Below, piece by piece: positions 1-7,904 of a stretch of 64,000 bases of DNA. The translations under genes and the position numbers were made by a program. This DNA comes from Colwellia ponticola (lineage in GTDB: Bacteria; Pseudomonadota; Gammaproteobacteria; Enterobacterales; Alteromonadaceae): NCBI RefSeq assembly GCF_005885605.1, contig NZ_SZVP01000013.1:37092-101091 (forward strand), given 5' to 3'. The notes beneath the pieces were generated by a model. The model worked only from the letters and a program-made list of their open reading frames with translations. It did no database searches and was not told the DNA's origin. Positions within the stretch are counted from its first letter, which is position 1, and every line of letters starts with the position of its first letter.

Positions 1-1
1 A

Positions 2-2362
2 ACTATCCCAGCAAGTAGTTTACCAACAGATAAATGCTTTACGTTAACTATTACTACTGAGATAAACCCACAAGAAAATACCGCATTAGAAGGCTTATTT
101 AAATCAGGCGACGCATTTTGTACTCAATGTGAAGCGGAAGGCTTTCGCAGAATTAGCTATTATCTTGATAGGCCTGATGTGATGGCCACTTTTACCACTA
201 AAGTTATTGCCGATAAGGCTTTATATCCTTATTTATTATCTAATGGTAATAAAATAGCGAGTGGCGAGTTAGCTAATAATAAACACTTTGTTACTTGGCA
301 TGACCCTTTCCCCAAACCGAGTTACTTATTTGCCGTTGTTGCTGGTGACTTTGACTTACTTGAAGATAAATTTATCACGGCATCTGGACGTGAAGTCGCC
401 TTGGAAATATTTGTTGATAAAGGGAATTTGTCTAAAGCTAAACATGCCATGGTGTCATTACAAAAATCAATGACGTGGGATGAACAAACCTTCGGCCTTG
501 AGTATGACTTAGATAGTTACATGATTGTTGCGGTTGACTTTTTTAATATGGGGGCAATGGAAAACAAAGGCTTAAATGTTTTTAATTCAAAATATGTCCT
601 AGCCGATAGTCAATGTGCTACCGATAGCGATTATTTTAATATTGAAGCGGTAATTGCCCATGAATACTTTCATAACTGGACAGGTAACCGCGTTACCTGT
701 CGTGATTGGTTCCAATTGAGTTTAAAAGAAGGCTTAACGGTTTTTAGAGATCAACAATTTAGTGCCCAAATGCATTCCAGTGCGGTAACGCGAATTCAAA
801 ATGTCCGCTTATTACGCTCGCAACAATTTGCAGAAGATGCTGGTCCAATGGCGCATCCAATACGTCCTGAAAAAGTACTTGAAATGAATAACTTTTACAC
901 CTTAACCGTGTATGAGAAGGGCGCAGAAGTTATTCGTATGTTACATACCTTAATTGGTGTTAATCACTTTAGAAAAGGTATGGACTTATACTTCTTTCGT
1001 TTTGATGGCATGGCAGTTACCTGCGATGATTTTATTAACGCGATGAGTGACGCCAGTGGTAAAGACTTAACACAATTTAAGTTATGGTATAGCCAATCAG
1101 GAACGCCAGTTATTACCGTTGAAGAAGATTTTGATCAACAAAATAATCTCTATACATTAACGTTATTACAGCAATCCCCAGTAACTCATAAACAGCCAAA
1201 TCCACAAGCGTTACATATTCCTATTAACGTTGAGTTGATTAGCCACAGCGATGGCATAGCAAGCCAGCGTCAATTACTTGAATTAACGCAAACTAAGCAA
1301 TGTTGGCAGTTTAGTGGTTTTAGTAGCAAGCCTACGTTAGCAATGTTAGCTGATTTTAGTGCGCCGGTTAAACTTGTTTTTGCTCAAGATGACAGCGCTT
1401 TGCTTACTATCATGAAGCAAGCTGATAATAGTTTTTGTCGCTGGGATGCAGGGCAAAAGCTTGTTATGTCTTACATACAGCAATTAACCTTTGATGCAAG
1501 CTATGTTATTCCTGATGTTTTAATCACTAGTATTAATGACATATTAACCAGTGGTGGCGATCGCGCTTTTATTGCAGAACAATTATCCCTGCCTAGCTTT
1601 GATGAAGCAGCGAGCTTAATGGCTGATATTGACCCTATTGCGTTAACTAATGCGTTAAACACATTAGCAAGTTTTATTGCTCAAGGCGCTGGGCAGCAAT
1701 TACTTGTTAATTATCAAGAGTGTCAGCAGTCTAATGCTTCACACAGTGCTGCGGCGACAAGAGCATTGAAAAATGTTTGTTTAAGTTATTTAAGTCTCTT
1801 ACCTGATTATCATTATGTCGTTGCTGAGCAATACCAGCAAGCGACTAACAATAATGATACTGCTCAAGAAAATATGACCGATAGCTTGGCGGCTTTAACC
1901 TGTAGCGCCAAAAATAACTTAGCTGATTTGGCTCAACAGTTACAACATTTTGAACAAAAGTGGCAGCAGACCACGTTAGTGATGGATAAATGGTTTGCAC
2001 TTAATGCGAGTGTCGTTAGTGATGATATTTTTAGTCAATTAAACAGCTTATTAGCTCACCCGCAGTTTAGTTTAAAAAATCCTAATAGAGCGCGTTCTTT
2101 AATTGGCGCTTTTGCTATGAACAATCCGCGATATTTTCATTGTCCAACAGGGCGAGGTTATCAGTTTTTAGCGGCGCAAATTGCTAAATTAAATGAAATT
2201 AATCCACAAGTAGCCTCACGATTAATAACACCGTTAATTCAGTATAAGCGCTTTACCCTAGCGCATCAGCAGCTAATGAAAGCGGCATTGATAACATTAC
2301 ACACACTGCCTAATTTATCGAATGATTTAAAAGAAAAGCTTGATGCAGCGTTAAGTGATTAA
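2..2362 (+). CDS. pepN: Aminopeptidase N (M1 family), 5' end cut by window edge
   Basis: Zinc metallo-aminopeptidase that removes N-terminal residues from peptides in the cytoplasm. The frame is already open at base 2, so the true start lies left of the window; 786 residues are present, against about 870 in E. coli PepN. Visible in the sequence are the family stretch FCTQCEAEGFRRI just before the first internal Met, the substrate-binding GAMEN motif (bases about 551-565), and the zinc motif HEYFHNW followed by the downstream Glu in LKEGLTVF. The C-terminal helical region is complete and ends at a TAA. A REP-like hairpin follows, then a DUF2835 gene, a neighbourship also seen in related marine gammaproteobacteria. 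Identity is certain; only the N-terminus is missing. Confidence 0.97.
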   Translation, partial: TIPASSLPTDKCFTLTITTEINPQENTALEGLFKSGDAFCTQCEAEGFRRISYYLDRPDVMATFTTKVIADKALYPYLLSNGNKIASGELANNKHFVTWHDPFPKPSYLFAVVAGDFDLLEDKFITASGREVALEIFVDKGNLSKAKHAMVSLQKSMTWDEQTFGLEYDLDSYMIVAVDFFNMGAMENKGLNVFNSKYVLADSQCATDSDYFNIEAVIAHEYFHNWTGNRVTCRDWFQLSLKEGLTVFRDQQFSAQMHSSAVTRIQNVRLLRSQQFAEDAGPMAHPIRPEKVLEMNNFYTLTVYEKGAEVIRMLHTLIGVNHFRKGMDLYFFRFDGMAVTCDDFINAMSDASGKDLTQFKLWYSQSGTPVITVEEDFDQQNNLYTLTLLQQSPVTHKQPNPQALHIPINVELISHSDGIASQRQLLELTQTKQCWQFSGFSSKPTLAMLADFSAPVKLVFAQDDSALLTIMKQADNSFCRWDAGQKLVMSYIQQLTFDASYVIPDVLITSINDILTSGGDRAFIAEQLSLPSFDEAASLMADIDPIALTNALNTLASFIAQGAGQQLLVNYQECQQSNASHSAAATRALKNVCLSYLSLLPDYHYVVAEQYQQATNNNDTAQENMTDSLAALTCSAKNNLADLAQQLQHFEQKWQQTTLVMDKWFALNASVVSDDIFSQLNSLLAHPQFSLKNPNRARSLIGAFAMNNPRYFHCPTGRGYQFLAAQIAKLNEINPQVASRLITPLIQYKRFTLAHQQLMKAALITLHTLPNLSNDLKEKLDAALSD

Positions 2363-2370
2363 ACTTATCT

Positions 2371-2414
2371 AGGGTCAGGTGTTTTGTTGACGACTTAACA
2401 AAACGCCTGACCCT
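2371..2414. repeat. REP-like inverted repeat after pepN
   Basis: Two 18-base arms (agggtcaggtgttttgtt and its complement with one G-U pair) flank an 8-base loop, starting 8 bases after the pepN stop. There is no T-run after either arm, so it is not a classical intrinsic terminator. The GGGTCAGG...CCTGACCCT ends resemble extragenic palindromes spread by REP-associated transposases in marine gammaproteobacteria. It could still act as an mRNA 3'-end stabiliser. Confidence 0.6.
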
Positions 2415-2460
2415 ATAACAGAACACTCCTATCTTTAGTAACAAATTTAACGACAGCCCT

Positions 2461-2516
2461 ATAAAACTATAAAACTATAAAACTATAAAACTATAAAACT
2501 ATAAAACTATAAAACG
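2461..2516 (+). repeat. Octamer tandem repeat (ATAAAACT x7) touching a start codon
   Basis: Six perfect copies of ATAAAACT and a seventh ending in CG instead of CT run directly into the ATG at 2517. No Shine-Dalgarno sequence is present in this stretch, so the repeat takes the place of the normal leader of the downstream gene. A change in copy number would alter promoter-to-start or leader length by 8 bases per copy. Confidence 0.95.
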
Positions 2517-2732
2517 ATGAAATATTACTTTTCTATTCATATTACCACGACAGAGTTTTTTCCTTATTATCAAGGAAAAGTTCAAAACGTTGTTGTCACC
2601 ACAACTCAAGGTATTAAAGTGCAGTTTCCGGCGATGCACTTACGAAAGTACCTAACAGCAAGCGGTATTCAAGGTACCTTTTGTTTGCAAACTCAGCAAA
2701 ATAAATTTTTATCGTTAACCAAAATTAAATAA
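2517..2732 (+). CDS. DUF2835 family protein
   Basis: A 71-residue protein matching the DUF2835 family by its pattern YYFSIHITTTEFFPYYQG near the N-terminus, a central VQFPAMHLRKYLT and a C-terminal GTFCLQ...FLSL. No signal peptide or membrane segment is visible, so it is probably a small cytoplasmic beta-rich protein. Its function is not known. It sits after pepN as in Shewanella relatives. The ATG is placed immediately after an octamer repeat with no ribosome binding site, so translation may be weak, leaderless-like or repeat-dependent. Confidence 0.85.
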   Translation: MKYYFSIHITTTEFFPYYQGKVQNVVVTTTQGIKVQFPAMHLRKYLTASGIQGTFCLQTQQNKFLSLTKIK

Positions 2733-3107
2733 TTTTATTATATTTATTTTAAATAGAGTAAAGACTTGAAACGGTGGTCTGACCATTTGGCTTAACGATT
2801 TCTTATCGTAAGCTAAACAAATAAGCGTTATTTCATGAACTTATAAAACAAACACTATTCTATATTTTTTGATTTTCAAACAGTAGTTTTAAACGAAACA
2901 TTAAAATACACGACTACTTGAATGCAAGTCATTAAAAAATAGCGCTTTAACTCACATCTTTAACGCTTGCTACCTAAGTCAAATGATGTAATTATTGCTG
3001 ATGTTAGATAAATAATATAACAAAAACTAACTTTTGATTACATTCATGCTGATGAACTTAACGTGATATTTTATTTAGCGTTATGTTCTGAACAGGGGAG
3101 AGAATAG
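2733..3107. other. Intergenic region upstream of the DUF1302 gene
   Basis: 375 bases of AT-rich DNA with no convincing gene. It holds a perfect dyad TGGTC-T-GACCA at 2775-2785, described separately. The last bases contain the GGGGAG ribosome binding site at about 3096-3101 in front of the ATG at 3108. I could not identify a confident -35/-10 pair. Confidence 0.7.
2775..2785. promoter_or_regulatory. FadR/GntR-family-like operator
   Basis: The 11-base dyad TGGTCTGACCA matches the core TGGTCnGACCA recognised by FadR, the fatty-acyl-CoA-responsive GntR regulator of enterobacteria and vibrios. Related FadR-subfamily proteins (PdhR, LldR) use TGGTnnnACCA. It lies 322 bases upstream of the DUF1302 start, far for a direct operator unless the promoter is also distal. 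The match is seen; the regulator is inferred. Confidence 0.4.
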
Positions 3108-5189
3108 ATGAAAAACAAGCCTCAACATGGCTTTGCCAAAAAACCTTTAGCTATTGGTATTGCTGCTGCGCTTTCAATGACATTATTAACTTCTGTGGTT
3201 AATAATGCTCAAGCAGCAAGATTTGAGTTGGGTGATGTAGAGATCAGTTTTGATTCTACCTTCAGTGTTGGTTCAAGCTGGCGTACCGAAGATAGAAACT
3301 GGAATGATAATGTCGGTAAATCTAACAATACCAATAATGGTTATGATTTTAGTAATTACTCAATATTCTCACCTTCGCCAACCAAAGAAGATATATGGGC
3401 ACAAGGCGAAGGCGGTTACTCTACTAACGGTGATAACGGTAACTTAAATTATAATGCCGGCGAAAGCTTCTCTAAAATATTTAAAGGTGTGCATGAGTTA
3501 GACGTTCACTATCAAAATGTCGGTATATTCATGCGTGGTATGTATTTTTACGACTTCGCTATGATGGATGATGATAGAGCCGCGTCTAACGTACTTACCG
3601 GTGATGTTTTCGACCCTTGTCGTGATGGTGAAGCCAGAGAGCAAGTATGTAAGGATATTCGTTTACTTGATGCTTATGTTTATGGCGACTTTGAAATCTC
3701 CGGTATGCCTTTTTCAGTACGTGTTGGTGAACAAGTCATTAGTTGGGGTGAAAGTACCTTAATTTCACACGGCATTAGTGAAATTAACCCGGTTGATGTT
3801 GCCCGTTTACGTGCACCTGGCGCAGAAGTTAAAGAAGCCTTTATTCCGTTTGGTGCGTTGTGGGCGTCTTTAGGTGTTACTGATAACTTTAACGTTGAAA
3901 TGTTTTATCAGTACAGCTGGGAAAAAACGATTTTACCGCCACCAGGAAGTTATTTTTCAAATAACGACTTTGCTGGCGACGGCGGCCAATATAATAGCGT
4001 GCAGTTAGGTTTTGGTGGCAGCCCAGATATGAATTTAGATGATCTGATGGAGAGCCTAAACGATATAGGTACTGCGGTTAAAACGGGTAATATAACGCCT
4101 GAGCAAGCAGGTAAAATGTACGCTGCTTATGCAGGTAGTGTCACTTTACGAGCGCCAGGCACTAAAGCTGAAAATGAACCTGAAAACGGTGGCCAATATG
4201 GCTTACGTTTATCGTGGTTTTTACCTGAATTTAATGACACTGAAATTAGTTTATACCATGTCAACTATCATAGTCGCCGACCTATTTTCTCAGGGGTTAC
4301 TGCTGACTTTAGTGCGACGTCTATTGGTGGCGATATTGGCTATTTAGCGGCTAATGAAATTAATGAAGGTAACTATACCGAGTTAACTACCTTTTCTCGT
4401 GTTGAGCTTGATTATGTAGAAGACATTAAAATGTATGCGATGAGCTTTAACACCACAGTCGGTAACACGGCAGTGGCGGGTGAAATTAGTTATCGCCAAG
4501 ATGAACCATTACAAATTGATGATGTTGAGTTGTTATTTGCGGCGGTGCCACAACAACTTTATAATTCAGGCAACCCGGCTTACGCTGCTTTAGACGGTGT
4601 TTCGCAAATGGTTAAAGCTGACGGTTCAGCTTATGGTGCAGGTGAAACGGCCAATGGTTATATCCTATCTGACACCATACAAGCACAAGTGACGTTAACA
4701 CACTTGTTTGGGCCAATGTTTGGCGCCAGTCAGTTTGTTGGTTTAGTGGAAGTGGGCGGTATTAATATTAATGATATGCCAGATCAAGATACCTTGCGTT
4801 TAAATGGACCAGGTACTGCACGTAGTGGTGGCATTGCTTCTGCACCAGGTCTGAACCAAGCCTTACAAGGCGGCGTTGAAACCAACCCGTTCCCAACAGA
4901 GTTTGCTTGGGGCTATCGCGCTATTGCAAAACTTGACTATACCAACGTTGTTGCTGGCATTAACATGTCACCACGTTTAGTGTTTGCACATGATGTTACC
5001 GGTATTACGCCCGATCCATTGTTTATGTTTGTCGAAGATAGAAAGTCAGTGTCGTTAGGCTTAACCTTTGACTATCAAAGCAGTTGGTCAGCAGATGTTA
5101 CCTATAACAGTTTCTTCGATGGTGTTGGCACAACGAATCAAATGGAAGATCGTGACTATGTTTCTTTCAGTATCAAATATTCAATCTAA
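3108..5189 (+). CDS. DUF1302 family outer-membrane protein
   Basis: A 693-residue secreted protein. The N-terminus has a basic stretch, a hydrophobic core (about residues 14-33) and an AQA-A cleavage site near residue 37, followed by FELGDVEISFDSTFSVGSSWR, typical of the start of DUF1302 proteins. The rest is rich in alternating aromatic and polar strands and ends FSIKYSI, the aromatic-terminated last strand of an outer-membrane barrel. Known members occur next to DUF1329 proteins and RND exporters; function is unproven. GGGGAG lies 7-8 bases before the ATG. It is followed after 15 bases by the DUF1329 gene, so the two form an operon closed by the terminator at 6591. Confidence 0.88.
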   Translation: MKNKPQHGFAKKPLAIGIAAALSMTLLTSVVNNAQAARFELGDVEISFDSTFSVGSSWRTEDRNWNDNVGKSNNTNNGYDFSNYSIFSPSPTKEDIWAQGEGGYSTNGDNGNLNYNAGESFSKIFKGVHELDVHYQNVGIFMRGMYFYDFAMMDDDRAASNVLTGDVFDPCRDGEAREQVCKDIRLLDAYVYGDFEISGMPFSVRVGEQVISWGESTLISHGISEINPVDVARLRAPGAEVKEAFIPFGALWASLGVTDNFNVEMFYQYSWEKTILPPPGSYFSNNDFAGDGGQYNSVQLGFGGSPDMNLDDLMESLNDIGTAVKTGNITPEQAGKMYAAYAGSVTLRAPGTKAENEPENGGQYGLRLSWFLPEFNDTEISLYHVNYHSRRPIFSGVTADFSATSIGGDIGYLAANEINEGNYTELTTFSRVELDYVEDIKMYAMSFNTTVGNTAVAGEISYRQDEPLQIDDVELLFAAVPQQLYNSGNPAYAALDGVSQMVKADGSAYGAGETANGYILSDTIQAQVTLTHLFGPMFGASQFVGLVEVGGININDMPDQDTLRLNGPGTARSGGIASAPGLNQALQGGVETNPFPTEFAWGYRAIAKLDYTNVVAGINMSPRLVFAHDVTGITPDPLFMFVEDRKSVSLGLTFDYQSSWSADVTYNSFFDGVGTTNQMEDRDYVSFSIKYSI

Positions 5190-5204
5190 TTTAAGGCATA
5201 ACTC

Positions 5205-6578
5205 ATGAGAAATAACATGAATAAAGTCACATTATTATCATTGGCCATCTCTATGGTCTTATCAACGGGCGCTGTAGCAAAAATATCTGCTGAGCAAACG
5301 GCAAAATTATCATCAGAACTAACACCGGTTGGCGCAACACGTGCTGGCAATAAAGATGGCTCAATTCCTAAGTGGACGGGTGGTATTACTAAGGCACCTG
5401 CTGGTTACACGGTAGGTGAGCATCATGTTGACCCTTATCCTGATGATAAAATTCAATTTACTATTACTGCAAGTAATCTTAGCGATTACAAAAACTTGTT
5501 AACTCCAGGTCAAATTAAGTTATTTGAAACCTATCCTGATACTTACAAGATGAATATTTATCAAACACGTCGAAGCGCTTCATACCCTGAGCATGTTTAT
5601 CAGGCCGTGAAAGATAATGCTACCCGCGCTGAGCTTGTTCAAGAAGGTAATGGCATTAAACAAGCAGCAGTCGGTATTCCTTTTCCGGTACCGGCAAACG
5701 GTTTAGAGGTTATTTGGAATCATACGCTGCGTTATCGTGGTGAAAGTGTTACTCGACAAGCCGGTCAAGCATCGCCGACATCATCGGGCAGTTTTACCTT
5801 TGTTGGTTTAGATGAAACATTACTGTTACCTTACGGCGTTGAAGGTGCTTCACCTGAAGAGCTAGAGCAAACTAATATTTTGTTTAAATTTAAACAAAAG
5901 GTAACAGAGCCTGCACGTTTAGCCGGTACTGCGTTATTAGTACATGAAACCATGGATCAAATTAAAACTCCTCGACAAGCATGGACCTATAATACGGGTC
6001 AACGCCGCGTTCGCCGTGCGCCAAATGTTGCTTATGATGCACCAGGTACAGCGTCAGATGGTTTAAGAACCACTGATGACTTTGATATGTACAATGGCGC
6101 ACCAAATCGCTACAACTGGACATTAAAAGGTAAACAAGAGTTACTGATCCCTTACAATGATTATCGACTGCACAGTAATAAAGTAAAGTATGAAGATATT
6201 TTACATGCGGGTCATATTAATCCTGACTTAGTACGTTATGAAAAACATCGCGTTTGGGTGGTTGAAGCGAACCTTAAAGAAAGTACTCGTCACATCTATA
6301 AAAAGCGTGTTTTCTATATTGACGAAGATAGCTGGCAAGTTGCGGTAACCGATATTTATGATAACCGTGATGAATTGTACCGTGTCGGTGTTGCTCATGT
6401 GATCAACTATTATGACGTACCAACACTGTGGTCGACACTTGACGTATTCCATGATCTGCAATCACGTCGTTACATTGCCATGGGCTTAGATAACGAAGCG
6501 AAAATGTATGACTTTACCCAAAAACTTGATGAAGGGGATTTCACGCCGGCGGCATTAAGGCGCGAAGGTCGTAGATAA
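5205..6578 (+). CDS. DUF1329 family envelope protein (LolA/LolB-like)
   Basis: A 457-residue secreted protein with an N-terminal signal peptide (hydrophobic stretch about residues 9-22, cleavage after AVA). The DUF1329 signature is clear: TPVGATRAGNKDGSIPKWTGG near residue 40, then long beta-rich sequence with GQRRVRRAPNVAYD and KRVFYIDEDSWQV. The family is annotated as outer-membrane lipoprotein-sorting-like because of a LolA/LolB-type fold, but no lipobox Cys is present here. A second ATG at 5217 also gives a good signal peptide; the first is kept because AAGG sits 8 bases upstream. Likely partner of the DUF1302 protein in moving a hydrophobic ligand across the periplasm (inference). Confidence 0.88.
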   Translation: MRNNMNKVTLLSLAISMVLSTGAVAKISAEQTAKLSSELTPVGATRAGNKDGSIPKWTGGITKAPAGYTVGEHHVDPYPDDKIQFTITASNLSDYKNLLTPGQIKLFETYPDTYKMNIYQTRRSASYPEHVYQAVKDNATRAELVQEGNGIKQAAVGIPFPVPANGLEVIWNHTLRYRGESVTRQAGQASPTSSGSFTFVGLDETLLLPYGVEGASPEELEQTNILFKFKQKVTEPARLAGTALLVHETMDQIKTPRQAWTYNTGQRRVRRAPNVAYDAPGTASDGLRTTDDFDMYNGAPNRYNWTLKGKQELLIPYNDYRLHSNKVKYEDILHAGHINPDLVRYEKHRVWVVEANLKESTRHIYKKRVFYIDEDSWQVAVTDIYDNRDELYRVGVAHVINYYDVPTLWSTLDVFHDLQSRRYIAMGLDNEAKMYDFTQKLDEGDFTPAALRREGRR

Positions 6579-6590
6579 TCAGTAACAAAG

Positions 6591-6621
6591 AAACGGCTGA
6601 CAAATGTTAGCCGTTTTTTTT
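6591..6621 (+). terminator. Intrinsic terminator after DUF1329 gene
   Basis: An 11-bp stem (aaacggctgac with gttagccgttt, one G-U pair) with an AAAT loop is followed by a run of eight T. It closes the DUF1302-DUF1329 transcript and suggests that the YCF48-like gene has its own promoter or is reached by read-through. Confidence 0.9.
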
Positions 6622-6710
6622 AATACTGTGTCATCTTTACTGTTTGATCTGTAGCATTTTAGTTCAGTTCTTTATTTATTTTATTATCAGAAAATTAAAA
6701 GAGTAGTGTT

Positions 6711-7745
6711 ATGCGTTTATTAATTGTTTTCGCAGTAGTTTGCTTTATTTCTTTGCCGTCGGTTCATGCTCAGAGCAAAGCAGCTACTTCGGCCACCACG
6801 CCGGCAACGCAGTCAGTCCTAGCCAGTAAATCTTTGTTATTAGATATTTCACCTCTAGGGGAAGAAAAACTGGTAGCGGTGGGGCAATATGGGCATATAT
6901 TACTATCAAGTGATGGTGAAAATTGGCAACAAGCCAATGTGCCTGTACAGGCGACCTTAACCAGAGTGTTTTTTTTAAATGAGCAACTAGGTTGGGCTGT
7001 GGGTCACGATGCCACCATATTACATAGTCAAGACGGTGGGCTTAATTGGCAAATACAGCAATATTTACCGTCATTGCAAAAACCCCTGTTAGATATTTAT
7101 TTTAAGGATGCACAACAAGGTATTGCCGTTGGTGCTTATGGACAAGTTTTTCGTACTAACGACGGTGGTAGCAGCTGGGAAAGTGAATTTCACCAAGAAT
7201 TTTTACTCGCCGATGACGTCGATTATATCAATGACTTAAAAATAGAAGATGAGCAAGCTTATCTTGATGAAATTGCCTTTATTTTACCGCACTTTAACGG
7301 TCTAGTTTCACATGGCGATAATCTTTTTCTTATCGGTGAAACGGGCTTATTAGCACAAAGTAAAGACTTTGGTTTTACCTGGCAAAAAGTTAACGGCTTT
7401 TATCAAGGCTCTTTCTTTTCATTAGCGAGCACAGGCAAAGGTGATTTTTTAGTTGCCGGACTGCGTGGTCATGTTTTTCGTCGTGCTCAAGAGCAAACTC
7501 AGTGGCATGAAATTAGCACAGACACAACGGCATTATTAAATGATATTGTTGTTGGCAAAGATAATGGTCGTATCTTTATTTTAGGTAATAACGGCGTATT
7601 ACTTGTTAGCACTGATGAGGGTAAAAGCTTTACTACAAAAATTCAGCACGATGGTAAAACCTTAATCGCAGGCGTGTGGTTTAAAGGACGTTTAATCGCG
7701 GTGTCTGATGTCGGTGTTAAAGTAATCAATTTATCGAAAGGTTGA
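6711..7745 (+). CDS. YCF48/BNR-repeat secreted beta-propeller protein
   Basis: A 344-residue exported protein with a clear signal peptide (hydrophobic residues 3-17, cleavage after VHA-Q). It contains repeated propeller blades with Asp-box-like patterns such as SSDGENWQQ, SQDGGLNWQIQ, TNDGGSSWES and STDEGKSF, plus GWAVG and GIAVGAYGQV. These are hallmarks of the YCF48/HCF136 photosystem-assembly-factor-like family, which in non-photosynthetic bacteria is found next to RND/MMPL transporters with DUF1302 and DUF1329. It probably acts as a periplasmic scaffold or assembly factor for the transporter encoded 159 bases downstream (inference from context). Confidence 0.85.
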   Translation: MRLLIVFAVVCFISLPSVHAQSKAATSATTPATQSVLASKSLLLDISPLGEEKLVAVGQYGHILLSSDGENWQQANVPVQATLTRVFFLNEQLGWAVGHDATILHSQDGGLNWQIQQYLPSLQKPLLDIYFKDAQQGIAVGAYGQVFRTNDGGSSWESEFHQEFLLADDVDYINDLKIEDEQAYLDEIAFILPHFNGLVSHGDNLFLIGETGLLAQSKDFGFTWQKVNGFYQGSFFSLASTGKGDFLVAGLRGHVFRRAQEQTQWHEISTDTTALLNDIVVGKDNGRIFILGNNGVLLVSTDEGKSFTTKIQHDGKTLIAGVWFKGRLIAVSDVGVKVINLSKG

Positions 7746-7904
7746 TTGTCAATTAAGTCATAAGAGACATCCCCAATAAGTATATAACCGTTGAGCCTTA
7801 ATACATTATTTCCCAGGTAATTTTTCTCTGGTAGTTACCACAATGAAGTAATGATGATTGGAATGACATTAAAAAAAATATAATAAAGTTCGGAAAGTAT
7901 TACT

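Noticed and set aside
2461..2516. CRISPR-like repetition
   Set aside because: The units are 8 bases long with no spacers, so this is a simple tandem repeat.
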